From DATBHM01 sp963772375 (GTDB lineage: Bacteria > Actinomycetota > UBA4738 > JACQTL01), in the NCBI GenBank assembly GCA_963772375.1, contig CAVYXG010000007.1, forward strand, positions 62,001 through 126,000: a stretch of 64,000 nucleotides of DNA. Direction: 5' to 3'. How positions within the stretch are numbered: the first letter of the stretch is position 1; each line of letters starts with the position of its first letter. This document shows, one piece after another, positions 1 through 8,586 of the stretch. The notes beneath the pieces were generated by a model, which was not told the origin of the DNA, did not search any database, and saw only the letters and a list, made by a program, of their open reading frames with translations. The position numbers were made by a program, and so were the translations under genes.

Positions 1-346
1 CGGACGGCTCCTTGCCCGCTCCGAGGAGGTTGAGGACCGCCGCGATCACCGCGAACGCCATTGCCGCGAACGCCACGCCCCGGATGACGGGGCGGGCCTG
101 GGAGGCCCGGAGGGCGATGAGGACCGTGGCCATCTGGGCCACGATGACGATCGAGGCGCCCTGCTTCCTGATCGTGGTGCCCGACAGCGCGACCGAGAGC
201 CCGTAGGACAGGGCCAGCCCGAGGAGCACGAGGCCGAAGCTCCTCGTCGAGGTCAGCTCGCGAAACCGGCTGCCGCCGGATCGAGAGCCGCGATTGGCCC
301 AGTCCCGCACCACCGCGTGCCCCCTGCGACCCGGACGTTCCTCCAT
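1..346 (-). CDS. Membrane protein, 3' end cut by window edge
   Basis: An open frame starts at an ATG (344-346 on the minus strand) and runs off the left edge, giving at least 115 residues. A basic N-terminus of about 40 residues is followed by two hydrophobic segments, roughly residues 43-58 and 64-80, and a third near 88-107. The spacing resembles small ion-channel-like membrane proteins in which two helices precede a pore region, but the part that would decide this lies outside the window. It is transcribed divergently from the DUF7144 gene. I do not recognise the family with certainty. Confidence 0.5.
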   Translation of the reverse strand, partial: MEERPGRRGHAVVRDWANRGSRSGGSRFRELTSTRSFGLVLLGLALSYGLSVALSGTTIRKQGASIVIVAQMATVLIALRASQARPVIRGVAFAAMAFAVIAAVLNLLGAGKEPS

Positions 347-617
347 GGCTGCCTCTCCCGTCCCGTCCGCCGGTACCGGCCCGGATGCTCACGTATCAAA
401 CGACACTCCCCCACGCATCGCCACCATCCCGTCGGGGCGATACCCGGCTCGGGGACCGGGGCGGCTGGTCCGGGGACGCCCCGGACCGGAGCGAAGTGAA
501 GTTCATCCCGATGGTGCGATGTCCGGCATCAAGGCGGTTTGGTCCGATCGCTTGCATCGCCACCATGTGGCGCGGCCAGTCGGTCGCGTCGTTCGGAAGG
601 CTCCGAAAGGAGGTGTG

Positions 618-1058
618 ATGGCTCCGGGAGGACCGTACCGGTCCGCGGCGGACGACCCGCTCGCGGGCAAGAAGGAGGTCACCGCGTGGGGCGGCTACAT
701 CCTGTTCGCGGCGAGCATCATGATCCTGCTCGGGATCTTCACCCTGATCATGGGGTCGGTGGCGCTGTTCGACGAGTCGTTCTTCACGACCCCGCCGAGC
801 GGCGTGCTCGTGACCGGCTACAACGCCTGGGGCTGGGTTCATCTGATCGTCGGCGTGTTCGTCCTGCTCGCCGGGTTCGGGCTCATCTCGGGGAGGTCCT
901 GGGCGCGGGTGATGGCCGTGATCGTCCTCGGAGTGAACGCCGTCACCCAGCTCGTGTTCTCCTCGGCCTATCCCGTCTGGTCCGTCCTGGTGATCGCCCT
1001 CGACGTGATCGCCATCTACGCCGTGACGGTCCACGGGCGCGAGCTCGCCGACCGGTAA
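618..1058 (+). CDS. DUF7144-type four-helix membrane protein
   Basis: This 146-residue protein has four hydrophobic segments, about 26-50, 70-92, 97-115 and 118-138. The first begins with the motif AWGGYILFAA, and NAWGWVHLIVGV occurs in the middle; both fit the small actinobacterial membrane family DUF7144, of unknown function. The start was set at the ATG at 618 because a strong Shine-Dalgarno (AAAGGAGGT, 606-614) sits just before it; the longer open frame upstream is basic and non-hydrophobic and has no such site. A DUF1269 gene follows 34 bases later, so the two may share a transcript. Confidence 0.75.
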   Translation: MAPGGPYRSAADDPLAGKKEVTAWGGYILFAASIMILLGIFTLIMGSVALFDESFFTTPPSGVLVTGYNAWGWVHLIVGVFVLLAGFGLISGRSWARVMAVIVLGVNAVTQLVFSSAYPVWSVLVIALDVIAIYAVTVHGRELADR

Positions 1059-1092
1059 CACATCCATACGAAGCACGGAGGAGGAATCGCAC

Positions 1093-1590
1093 ATGGCAGA
1101 TCTGGTCGCGATCGGCTACCCGGACGAGACGACGGCGATCGAGGCGATGGACGAGGTGGACCGGCTCGCGGGGGAGCTGATCATCCAGCCGGACGCGGTC
1201 GCCGCGATCGTCCGCAACAAGGAGGGCAAGATCCGCGTCACCACCAACCACCACATGGTCGGTGCGGGGACGACCTGGGGGCTGTTCTGGGGATTCCTGT
1301 TCGGGATCCTGTTCTTCGTCCCGTTCTTCGGGATGGCGATCGGAGCTGGCCTCGGGGCGCTCATGGGCAAGATCGAGAAGACCGGGCTCGACAAGGAGTT
1401 CATCGATCAGGTTCGCGACATGCTCCAGCCGGGCACCTCGGCGCTGTTCATCGTGGTGGAGAAGGTCACGCCGGACAAGGCCGTGGAGGCCATGAGCAAG
1501 TACGGCGGCACCGTCCTCAAGTCCTCGCTGTCGAAGGAGACGGAGAAGGAGCTGCAGGAGGCGCTGCACGGCCAGGGTACGGAAGCCTGA
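1093..1590 (+). CDS. DUF1269 family membrane-associated protein
   Basis: The 165-residue protein opens with a ferredoxin-like alpha/beta region (ADLVAIGYPDETTAIEAMDE) and holds a glycine-rich double hydrophobic hairpin at about 56-95 (WGLFWGFLFGILFFVPFFG, then AIGAGLGALMG). A second alpha/beta half follows with TSALFIVVEKVTPDKAVEAM. This arrangement is typical of DUF1269, a family often found near stress genes, with no established reaction. GGAGGA lies ahead of the ATG. The gene sits 34 bases behind the DUF7144 gene. Confidence 0.85.
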   Translation: MADLVAIGYPDETTAIEAMDEVDRLAGELIIQPDAVAAIVRNKEGKIRVTTNHHMVGAGTTWGLFWGFLFGILFFVPFFGMAIGAGLGALMGKIEKTGLDKEFIDQVRDMLQPGTSALFIVVEKVTPDKAVEAMSKYGGTVLKSSLSKETEKELQEALHGQGTEA

Positions 1591-1678
1591 TCCGTTCGAA
1601 TCGCGACCGACGGCCGGCCGGCGCCCCCCGCTTCACGGCGCGCCGCTGGCCGTCGTCGTCTTCGGGGGCGAGCCACGG

Positions 1679-3040
1679 ATGAGCGCCGGCCGCCCGACCG
1701 CTGCGCAGCGCGCGGAGGCGATCGTGGCCCTCGTGGCGCTCGCGACCGCCCTCGCGATCGCGGCGGTGGGCGTGGCGAGCGACCTCGGACCGATCCTGGC
1801 CGGGATCGCCTGCATGGCCGTCCTCGGGCTGGCCGGCTGGTACGCGGTCTCGCGGGCGGGATGGGCCCGCACGGTCGCGGTCCTGGTCCTGGTACTGGCG
1901 CTCGCCGCGTTCCTCGCCACCGTGCTCGCTTCAGACGTCGTTTGGTGGCGCGTCGCGGCCGCGCTGGCCGCAGTCGGGATCTCCGTCGGGGCGGCCAGGC
2001 TGGCGCTGCACCCCCGGAGCCGGAGCGATTGGCTGTCGGTCGCCGAGCCGGCCCCGGCCCCGACCCGGCCCGTGCTGCTGATGAACCCGAGGTCCGGCGG
2101 GGGGAAGGTGGAACGGTTCCACCTCGTCGACGAGTGCCGGCGACGCGGGATCGAACCGATCGTCCTGCGGCCGGGCGACGACCTGGCGGCGCTCACCCGG
2201 GACGCGATTGCCCGCGGCGCGGACGTGGTCGGCATGGCCGGCGGCGACGGCAGCCAGGCCCTGGTGGCCGGGCTCGCGTCCGGCCACAACGTCCCGATGG
2301 TCGTGATCCCGGCCGGGACCCGGAACCACTTCGCCCTCGACATCGGCGTCGACCGCCTCGACGTCGTCGGCGCGCTGGACGCCTTCGTCCACGGCCTCGA
2401 ACGCCGCGTCGACCTCGCGACGGTGAACGGCCGCGTGTTCGTGAACAACGCGTCGCTCGGGCTGTACGCGCGCATCGTGCAGTCGCCCGAGTACCGAGAC
2501 GCCAAGCTGCAGACGTCGGCTGCCATGCTGCCCGAGATGCTGGGGCCCGCGGCCGCCGACTTCGACCTCCGCTTCACCGATCCGGATGGCGCCGAACGCG
2601 GGAACGCCCAACTGATCATGGTCTCGAACAATCCCTACCGGCTCGAGTCGCTGGCCGGGCTCGGCACCAGGGAGCACCTCGACGGCGGCGTCCTCGGCAT
2701 CGCGACCGCCCGGATCGGGAGCGCGGCCGAGTGGGAGCGGCTGCTCGTGCTGCAGGCGGCGGGGCACATGGACCGCTTTCCCGGCCTGCTCCAGTGGACG
2801 GCGCGGGAGTTCGAGATCCGTTCGTCGCGCCCCGCGGAGATCGGCGTCGACGGGGAGGCGCTGGTCATGGACCCACCGCTCGAGTTCCGGTCGATGCCGG
2901 CCGCGCTCCGACTGCGGCTCCCGCCTCGCGCCCCGGGGCCGCCCGCGGTGCACCGTCCGACCGTCCGTCTGTTCGCGGGGTCCACCGTCGCCGACCTGGC
3001 CAGGCTGGCCGGGGGGCGGCCGGCCCACGTCGACCGGTAG
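1679..3040 (+). CDS. Diacylglycerol kinase-like lipid kinase with N-terminal membrane helices
   Basis: The 453-residue protein has four hydrophobic helices in the first 110 residues and then a DAGK catalytic domain. Seen motifs are NPRSGGGK near residue 135 (phosphate-binding start of the fold), GMAGGDGSQ near 187 (GGDGS nucleotide loop) and PAGTRNHFALD near 210, all as in bacterial DgkB/YegS/sphingosine-kinase-like enzymes. The C-terminal beta-sandwich with GVDGEALVMDPPL is also present. It would phosphorylate a lipid head group using ATP at the membrane; the substrate cannot be told. The N-terminal membrane module is an addition to the usual ~300-residue soluble form. Confidence 0.85.
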   Translation: MSAGRPTAAQRAEAIVALVALATALAIAAVGVASDLGPILAGIACMAVLGLAGWYAVSRAGWARTVAVLVLVLALAAFLATVLASDVVWWRVAAALAAVGISVGAARLALHPRSRSDWLSVAEPAPAPTRPVLLMNPRSGGGKVERFHLVDECRRRGIEPIVLRPGDDLAALTRDAIARGADVVGMAGGDGSQALVAGLASGHNVPMVVIPAGTRNHFALDIGVDRLDVVGALDAFVHGLERRVDLATVNGRVFVNNASLGLYARIVQSPEYRDAKLQTSAAMLPEMLGPAAADFDLRFTDPDGAERGNAQLIMVSNNPYRLESLAGLGTREHLDGGVLGIATARIGSAAEWERLLVLQAAGHMDRFPGLLQWTAREFEIRSSRPAEIGVDGEALVMDPPLEFRSMPAALRLRLPPRAPGPPAVHRPTVRLFAGSTVADLARLAGGRPAHVDR

Positions 3041-3108
3041 CCTTCGCGATCGGTTGGCCGGATGGGGCACGTCTGCGATCGACGATCACCCCGCGTCCGC
3101 CGCCAGGT

Positions 3109-3124
3109 TCACCCTGCAGGGTGA
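3109..3124. promoter_or_regulatory. Perfect 16-bp palindrome, candidate operator
   Basis: TCACCCTGCAGGGTGA is a perfect palindrome in the leader of the LAL regulator gene. Its right half plus the next bases (GGGTGATG) recurs at 5571-5578, in the gap before the carboxymuconolactone-decarboxylase-like gene, inside another dyad. Binding by the LAL regulator is inferred from position only. Confidence 0.4.
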
Positions 3125-3154
3125 TGCGCTCGTCCTCGCCCACATCGGACGATG

Positions 3155-3188
3155 ACGTCCACGGACGGGGGATCCCGTCCGTGGACGT
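3155..3188. terminator. 15-bp perfect inverted repeat, hairpin
   Basis: The arms at 3155-3169 (ACGTCCACGGACGGG) and 3174-3188 pair perfectly around a 4-base loop. It lies 115 bases after the lipid-kinase gene and 42 bases before the LAL regulator start. There is no T-run after it, so it may be a factor-assisted terminator, an attenuator, or a protein-binding dyad rather than a classical intrinsic terminator. Confidence 0.5.
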
Positions 3189-3229
3189 GTTCCGGAGCCC
3201 GCGATCGGTTTCGAACAGGGAGGACCGCG

Positions 3230-5539
3230 ATGGCGAACGGGACGTCCGGCGCGGCCGGGACCATCCCCACGAAGGCTGCGGGCGTGGTTCCCGGGCGTCG
3301 GGTGCGCGCTCGGGCACACACGTTGCGGTCCGTCGACGGGGGCGGTTCCGAGGCCGTTGCCCCCCCGCTCGAGTCGAAGCTCGCCCAGCCGGCGATTCCC
3401 GCGCGGACGGTTCCCCGCAAGGCCCTCCTGGCCGCGCTCCGGAGGACGGCAGACGTCCCCTTCGTGACGGTGGTGGCGCCCGCCGGCTTCGGCAAGACCA
3501 CCCTGGCGGCGCAGTGGGCCGGCCGGGACCGCCGGGCGTTCGCCTGGCTCACGCTCGACCGACGGGACGACGACCCGATCGTGCTGCTGCGTTCCCTCAC
3601 CGCCGCCCTGGCGTCCGTCAGTCCGGCCGCACGGGTCGACGGCACCGACGCCACGGCCGTCGCCGTCGCGTCGGCGGTCCGCCGGGCGCCGGAGCCGTTC
3701 GTGCTCGTGGTCGACGACGCCCACCTGCTTCGGGATCCGGGGTGCGTCGAGGCGATGATGGCGGTGGCGGAGAACCTGACGCCCGGCTCGCAGGTGCTCG
3801 TCCTGGGGCGGCCGGCGCTGGCCCTGCCCGTCGCGCAGCTCCGCGCCGACGACCGCGTTGCGGAGCTGCGTGCCCGTGATCTCGCGATGACCGTGAACGA
3901 GGCGGAGGCGCTGCTCCGCCACATGGGCGCCGGGCTGTCACGGCGAGAGGCGGAGGAGATCGGGGAGCTCACGGAGGGCTGGCCCGCGGCGCTGCACCTC
4001 GCCGGGCTCACGCTGCAGCGGGACCGGTTCGACCGTCGGTCGACGATCCGGCATCTCCGCCAGACCGACGCCGTCGTCGCGTACCTGCGGTCGGAGTTCC
4101 TGGCTGACCTCCCGAGGAGTCTTCGCTCGTTCCTCACCCGCACCTCCGTGCTCCGCACGATGTCCGGCCCGGACTGCGACGCCGTCCTCGAACGAACCGG
4201 TTCCGCCCGGGTGCTCGAGGACCTGGCCCGCCGCAACATGCTCCTCGTTCCGCTCGACCAGCACGGGGAGCGCTATCGCTACCATCGCATGCTCCGCCAG
4301 CTGCTCCGAGCCGACCTCGACCGGAAGGAACCGGACCGGGCGCGCGAGCTGCTGCGGCGGGCGGCCGCCTGGTACGAGGGCCAGGGCAGGACCGAGGAGG
4401 CGCTCGAACACGCCCGGGAGCTCGGCGACCACGACCTCACGGCACGGCTGCTGGAACGACACGCGTCCCGGATGCAACGTCACGGGGGGGACCGAACGCT
4501 CCTCCCCTGGTTCGAATGGTTCGCGGAGCACGAGCTCCTGGAGCGCTACCCGGGGGTCGCCGTCAGCGGAGCGTGGCTGCACGCGAACCTCGGGCGGGCG
4601 ACGACCGCGCAGCGGTGGGCGGAGGTGGCCGAACGGGGCCTCCCCGACCTCGACCCCGATGAGCGGCAGCGCGTCGAAGGCGCGCTGAGCCTGTTGCGGG
4701 CGGCGCAGTGCCGCAGCGGTCCCGAACGGATGCAGCGCGACGCGGAACGCGCTATGGGCCTGCTCCCAGAACGCTCCGGGGGCCGATCGGCCGGCCTGGT
4801 GCTGCAGGCGGTTGCCCGCCGGCTGCAGGGCGCCGGACAGGACGCGGATCCCCTCCTGGTCGAGGCGTTCGAGCACGCCATGGACCAGCGCACGTACCCG
4901 GCGGCCGTGGTCGCCCTCGCCGAACGGGCCCGGCTGGCCGTCGAGCAGGACGATTGGTTCGCGGCGGAGGACCTCGTCCGGCGCGCACTCATGGTCGTGC
5001 GGGAGGCCGGGCTCACAGACGACGTGACGTCGGTGCTGGTGGAGGTGCTCGCGGCCCGCGTCGCCCTCCACCAAGGGGACCTTCCGACGGGCAAGCGCCA
5101 CCTCGCCGGCGCCCAGCGCCGCCGGGGCGACGTCACCCACGCCATCCCATTCCTCGCGGTCGAGGTTCGCCTCGAGCTCGCGCGCGCGTACATGATGCTC
5201 ACCGACTCGGCGGGGGCACGCAGCATGCTCCGGGAGCTCGAATCGCTGTTCGCGCTCCGCCGCGACCTCGGGGTGCTGCGCGGCGACGCCGATCGGGTTC
5301 ACGCCCAGATGACCTCGATCCGGGCAACGTTCGTCGGCGGGTCCTCGCTGACGACGGCGGAGCTCCGTCTCCTGCCGCTCCTCGCGACCCACTACTCGTT
5401 CCGGGAGATCGCCGACCGGCTGTTCGTCTCGCGGCATACGGTGAAGACCCAGGCGATCTCGATCTACCGGAAGTTTCGGGTGACCTCACGCTCGGAGGCC
5501 GTGGAGGCGGCTCGGCAGAACGGCCTCCTCGCGGTGTAG
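3230..5539 (+). CDS. LuxR-family (MalT/LAL-type) ATP-binding transcriptional regulator
   Basis: The 769-residue product has the three-part plan of large ATP-binding LuxR regulators. A STAND NTPase module carries Walker A APAGFGKTTLA near residue 84 and Walker B FVLVVDDAHLL near 160, after the typical PPLESKLAQPAIPARTVPR lead-in (compare MalT). A long helical repeat region covers about 350-700. A C-terminal LuxR helix-turn-helix holds TTAELRLLPLLATHYSFREI and FVSRHTVKTQAISIYRKF. The ATG at 3230 was chosen because GGGAGGA precedes it at the right spacing; an upstream ATG at 3152 falls in the inverted repeat. Such proteins bind an inducer in the repeat region and activate a promoter; the inducer here is unknown. 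Two palindromes lie in its leader. Confidence 0.85.
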   Translation: MANGTSGAAGTIPTKAAGVVPGRRVRARAHTLRSVDGGGSEAVAPPLESKLAQPAIPARTVPRKALLAALRRTADVPFVTVVAPAGFGKTTLAAQWAGRDRRAFAWLTLDRRDDDPIVLLRSLTAALASVSPAARVDGTDATAVAVASAVRRAPEPFVLVVDDAHLLRDPGCVEAMMAVAENLTPGSQVLVLGRPALALPVAQLRADDRVAELRARDLAMTVNEAEALLRHMGAGLSRREAEEIGELTEGWPAALHLAGLTLQRDRFDRRSTIRHLRQTDAVVAYLRSEFLADLPRSLRSFLTRTSVLRTMSGPDCDAVLERTGSARVLEDLARRNMLLVPLDQHGERYRYHRMLRQLLRADLDRKEPDRARELLRRAAAWYEGQGRTEEALEHARELGDHDLTARLLERHASRMQRHGGDRTLLPWFEWFAEHELLERYPGVAVSGAWLHANLGRATTAQRWAEVAERGLPDLDPDERQRVEGALSLLRAAQCRSGPERMQRDAERAMGLLPERSGGRSAGLVLQAVARRLQGAGQDADPLLVEAFEHAMDQRTYPAAVVALAERARLAVEQDDWFAAEDLVRRALMVVREAGLTDDVTSVLVEVLAARVALHQGDLPTGKRHLAGAQRRRGDVTHAIPFLAVEVRLELARAYMMLTDSAGARSMLRELESLFALRRDLGVLRGDADRVHAQMTSIRATFVGGSSLTTAELRLLPLLATHYSFREIADRLFVSRHTVKTQAISIYRKFRVTSRSEAVEAARQNGLLAV

Positions 5540-5559
5540 TCCTGTTCGAAGCGCCAGTT

Positions 5560-5576
5560 TCATTCCCATGGGGTGA
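5560..5576. promoter_or_regulatory. Imperfect dyad resembling the LAL leader palindrome
   Basis: TCATTCCCATGGGGTGA is an imperfect dyad in the 80-base gap between the LAL gene and the next gene. GTT-C-CA on the left and GGGTGATG on the right match the 3109-3124 site and its flanks. This suggests a shared binding protein, most simply the adjacent regulator, but it is pattern-matching of two sites only. Confidence 0.35.
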
Positions 5577-5619
5577 TGAACCCGCGCCGCCCGGAACGGA
5601 CCGTAGATAGCGGACGGCC

Positions 5620-5994
5620 ATGATGGCCGTGTCACCCGAGACGGGGGTGGCCATGGATCCCGGCGAGAAGCTGCTCCGGCTGCTGCTGCACGACGAACGG
5701 TGCATCGAGGCCATGTTGGGGAGCGACGAGGACAACCTCGAGATGTCGGGCCTCGACGCCCGGACGCACGCCGTCATCCGCCTGGCGGCACTGCTCGCCC
5801 TGGACGCGCCGTCGGTCGTGTACCAATGGAGCGTCGATCAGGCGTTCGCGGCCGGTGTGACGCGCGAGGAGATCGTGGGGTGTCTGATCGCTGCCGCACC
5901 GCTCGTGGGCATCCCGCGAGCCGTGGCCGCCGCCCCCCACCTCGCGGCGATGATCGGCTACGACCTCGACCGTGCCCTCGAGTCGCCCTCGTAG
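5620..5994 (+). CDS. Carboxymuconolactone decarboxylase/AhpD-fold small protein
   Basis: The 124-residue all-helical protein has the CMD pattern LDARTHAVIRLAALLALDAP, then YQWSVDQAFAAGVTREEIVGCLIAAAPLVGIPRAVAAAP. The AhpD redox pair CxxC is absent: the place where it would sit reads SVVYQW, so a peroxidase-partner role is unlikely. A decarboxylase-like or binding role remains possible. A -10-like TAGATA lies about 10 bases before the ATG, and no clear Shine-Dalgarno is seen, so translation may be leaderless; an internal ATG at 5653 is an alternative start. It follows the LAL regulator and a dyad, so it may be that regulator's target. Confidence 0.7.
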   Translation: MMAVSPETGVAMDPGEKLLRLLLHDERCIEAMLGSDEDNLEMSGLDARTHAVIRLAALLALDAPSVVYQWSVDQAFAAGVTREEIVGCLIAAAPLVGIPRAVAAAPHLAAMIGYDLDRALESPS

Positions 5995-6083
5995 GCTTCA
6001 TGCCGCCGGCGCGATGACGCTCGCTCAGACGACGGCCGAGAATCGGGCAAGGGAACCGGAGACGGTCGGGAGGTGGCATCGCC

Positions 6084-7526
6084 GTGAGCGAAGACGAGAG
6101 CACTGGGGCTGAGCGCGACGGGACGGAGCCGGACGAGGGCCCGACCGCAGATCCGGAACCGGACGAGGCGCCGGCCGCTACCACCGAGGAGCACCCAGCG
6201 GTCGCCTCCGCGACCACGGCGCCGGACGCGGCGCCCGCGAATCCGTCGGGCCGGCACCGGCCCCGGCGCATCGCGTCGGTGGTCATGGTGGTCCTCACCG
6301 CGGTGTTCGCCCTGGCGAGCGTGATCGGCGTGTGGGTCCACCGCTCCGTGTACAACGAGAGCGAGTTCACCGCGGTCGTCACGCCGGTGGCCTCGGACAG
6401 CCAGGTCCTCGACCCGCTCGCCACGTATCTGACGGTGCAGGCGCTCGAGGCGATCGACCTCCGGGGGAGGATCCAGGGAACACTGGGCCTCCTCGAGTCC
6501 GTCCTCCCCGGGGACCTGGGGAGCCGGCTCGAAGCCCTGTCTGCCCCCCTCACCTCGGCCGCCCAGGGGTTCGTGCAGCAGAAGGTGCAGGACTACCTCC
6601 ATTCGGACAGCTTCCGGGAGCTGTTCAACAAGCTGGTCGTGACGGCCCACGGGAAGCTCGTCGCCCTCATCAAGGGGGACTACTCCCAGCTGCCGAACCT
6701 CAGCACCACCGGCCCGACCGTGACCCTGAACACGATCCCGATCGTCGCCGAGATCCTCCGCCGGGTTGCCCAGGGTGCCGCCGACCTGGTCGGCCTGAAC
6801 GTGACGATCCCGGAGATCCCGACGGGGATCCTGCCCGACGCGGCCCGCCAGCTGCTGGCGACCGCGCTCGGGGTGAGCCTACCGCCGGACTTCGGCCAGA
6901 TCCCGGTCATGAGCTCGGAGCAGCTCCACGCCTACCAGAACGCGGCGAAGCTGTTCGACAAGCTCATCGTCGTCCTCATCGTGCTCGCGGTCCTGTGCTT
7001 CGCCCTGGCGGTGATCCTGTCGATGAACCGCCGGCGAACGCTCGTGCAGCTCGGCCTGGCGATCGCCGGGACCCTCGTGCTCGGCGGGCTGATCCTGCGG
7101 GCGGTGATCCGGAACGTGGTCGGCAGTCTGCAGAGCTCCGGGGCGAAGAGCGCGGCGCACGACGTGGCGACCGTCATGGGCCAGAACCTCCGCGCGGTCG
7201 GCTCGGTCGTGCTGTGGGTCGCCGTGGCCCTCGCGGTGATCGCCTACCTGGCCGGCCGCCCGAGGTGGGTCGTGCGGGTCGTGCAGTCGACCCGACGGGT
7301 CTCGGTCCAGGAACGCGGGGGAACGCAGCTGGCGCGGTTCGTCGCCGACCGGTACGACGTGCTGGTGGCCGCGGCGTCGGGGGTGGCGCTGATCCTTCTG
7401 GCCATCTTCGGGATCCACTGGGCGTCGGTCGTCGTGATCGGGCTGCTGCTCGCGGCGGTGCTGTGGTGGCTCACGGCGCTTCGCGCAGGCGAGCGCGAGA
7501 AGGCCGAGCCGGCCCCGGCGGCGTGA
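6084..7526 (+). CDS. Actinobacterial integral membrane protein of unknown function
   Basis: This 480-residue protein starts at GTG after GGGAGGTGG. Residues 1-65 are acidic, Ala/Pro/Glu-rich and disordered. A helix at about 72-90 then leads to a ~200-residue outward domain (residues 95-290) with helical repeats and the phrases LQSVLPG-like LLESVLPGDLGSRLE and FVQQKVQDYLHSDSF. Four further membrane helices follow at about 297-317, 327-343, 375-390 and 430-465. The plan is one found in several actinobacterial membrane proteins that I cannot name to a function. The stop overlaps the next gene's GTG by GTGA, so the two are translationally coupled. Confidence 0.7.
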   Translation: MSEDESTGAERDGTEPDEGPTADPEPDEAPAATTEEHPAVASATTAPDAAPANPSGRHRPRRIASVVMVVLTAVFALASVIGVWVHRSVYNESEFTAVVTPVASDSQVLDPLATYLTVQALEAIDLRGRIQGTLGLLESVLPGDLGSRLEALSAPLTSAAQGFVQQKVQDYLHSDSFRELFNKLVVTAHGKLVALIKGDYSQLPNLSTTGPTVTLNTIPIVAEILRRVAQGAADLVGLNVTIPEIPTGILPDAARQLLATALGVSLPPDFGQIPVMSSEQLHAYQNAAKLFDKLIVVLIVLAVLCFALAVILSMNRRRTLVQLGLAIAGTLVLGGLILRAVIRNVVGSLQSSGAKSAAHDVATVMGQNLRAVGSVVLWVAVALAVIAYLAGRPRWVVRVVQSTRRVSVQERGGTQLARFVADRYDVLVAAASGVALILLAIFGIHWASVVVIGLLLAAVLWWLTALRAGEREKAEPAPAA

Positions 7527-8215
7527 ACGAACCGGCCGGGGACGACCCGGGATCGCCCCGGGATCCACCGAAGCGCCTGGCCGAGCAGCGATGGCCGATG
7601 GCGACCGCGGTGATCGCCGTCGCCTTCTTCCAGGTGATCACGCCGAAGCAGGGCCGAATCGCGCTCTGGTGGCTGATCCCGGTGGTCGAGGTGGTCATGC
7701 TCGTCCTCCTGATCGTCGGCGACCCCGGCCGTATCGACCGGAGGTCCCGAACGCTTCGCCGCGAGACCATCGCGCTCATCGCATTCATGACCGCCGTGAC
7801 CATGGGTGCCGTCCTCCTCCTGAGCGTGCAGATCATCGACGGGCGGAGCGGGGTCTCGGCGACCGCACTCCTCGGCCGGGGTGCCATGGTCTGGGTGACG
7901 AACGTGATCGTGTTCAGCCTGTGGTACTGGGAGCTCGACCGGGGCGGGCCGGCCGAACGGGCGGTGGGGGCGGGGCGGGATGTCGGCTTCCTGTTCCAGG
8001 AGGATTCCATGCCCGAGCGGCTCGCTGCCGAGTGGTTCCCGACGTACCCCGACTACCTGTACCTCTCGTTCTCGACGGCGACCGCGTTCAGCGCCACCGA
8101 CACCGCCCCGGTCAGCACCTGGGCGAAGATGACGCTGATGCTCGAAGCGGCCCTCTCGCTGGTCATCGCGATCCTGGTCGTCGCCCGGGCGATCAACGTG
8201 CTGCCGGGCACCTGA
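7523..8215 (+). CDS. Small ion-channel-like membrane protein
   Basis: The 230-residue product begins at GTG 7523, overlapping the upstream stop. Five hydrophobic segments are seen. Near the C-terminus is a pore-loop-like stretch FSTATAFSATDTAPVSTWAK followed by a last helix ending in VARAINVL. This tail is characteristic of a group of two-pore-helix/Ion_trans_2-related bacterial membrane proteins, but the strict potassium filter T-x-G-Y/F-G is absent (it reads FSATDT), so ion conduction is unproven. Coupling to the preceding membrane protein suggests joint production. Confidence 0.65.
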   Translation: MNEPAGDDPGSPRDPPKRLAEQRWPMATAVIAVAFFQVITPKQGRIALWWLIPVVEVVMLVLLIVGDPGRIDRRSRTLRRETIALIAFMTAVTMGAVLLLSVQIIDGRSGVSATALLGRGAMVWVTNVIVFSLWYWELDRGGPAERAVGAGRDVGFLFQEDSMPERLAAEWFPTYPDYLYLSFSTATAFSATDTAPVSTWAKMTLMLEAALSLVIAILVVARAINVLPGT

Positions 8216-8220
8216 CCCGG

Positions 8221-8239
8221 ATCGTCCGATCGGGACGAT
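8221..8239. terminator. Short hairpin after the membrane-protein pair
   Basis: ATCGTCC and GGACGAT pair (7 bp) around a 5-base loop, 5 bases after the stop at 8215. There is no T-run, so it is at best a weak terminator. Confidence 0.35.
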
Positions 8240-8298
8240 GGCGGTCCGTCGAGGGAGGCGTTCGATGGGGCCCTCGAGTCCGGGGAGGGACGAACCCG

Positions 8299-8583
8299 AT
8301 GGGATGTCTGTTCGCTCTGATCGCCGCGTTCACGCCGCGGATCGCGCTCGGCGCACTGTGGATCTTCACGAACCTCGTCGACCGTGCCTTCTCGGGGTTC
8401 ATCCTGCCGCTGCTCGGTCTCATCCTCCTTCCGTACGCCACGCTGTTCTACGTGCTGGCCTGGAACCCGGTGAACCACGTGAGCGGGTGGGGATGGTTCT
8501 TCGTGGTGGTGGGGGCGCTGTTCGACGTCGCGCACTGGACCGGCGGAACGGTGACCGGCCGGCGCCGGTACGCCACGGCGTAG
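8299..8583 (+). CDS. Small two-to-three-helix membrane protein
   Basis: The 94-residue protein starts at ATG 8299 after GGGAGGGA. It consists of hydrophobic segments about 2-20, 28-55 and 62-80 and a short basic tail (TGRRRYA). Motifs include PRIALGALWIFTNLVDRAF and LLGLILLPYATLFYVLAW. This is a recurrent actinobacterial small membrane protein without known function. It converges on the RDD gene, with 3 bases between stops. Confidence 0.7.
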   Translation: MGCLFALIAAFTPRIALGALWIFTNLVDRAFSGFILPLLGLILLPYATLFYVLAWNPVNHVSGWGWFFVVVGALFDVAHWTGGTVTGRRRYATA

Positions 8584-8586
8584 CGC

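Noticed and set aside
396..1094. Long minus-strand open frame opposite the DUF7144 gene
   Set aside because: Composition is Arg/Gly/His/Asp-rich as expected for the complement of a high-GC gene; no hydrophobic or family pattern.
1861..3879. 672-codon plus-strand frame across the lipid-kinase and LAL genes
   Set aside because: Almost only Arg/Pro/Gly/Ala; a shifted-frame shadow of two recognised genes.
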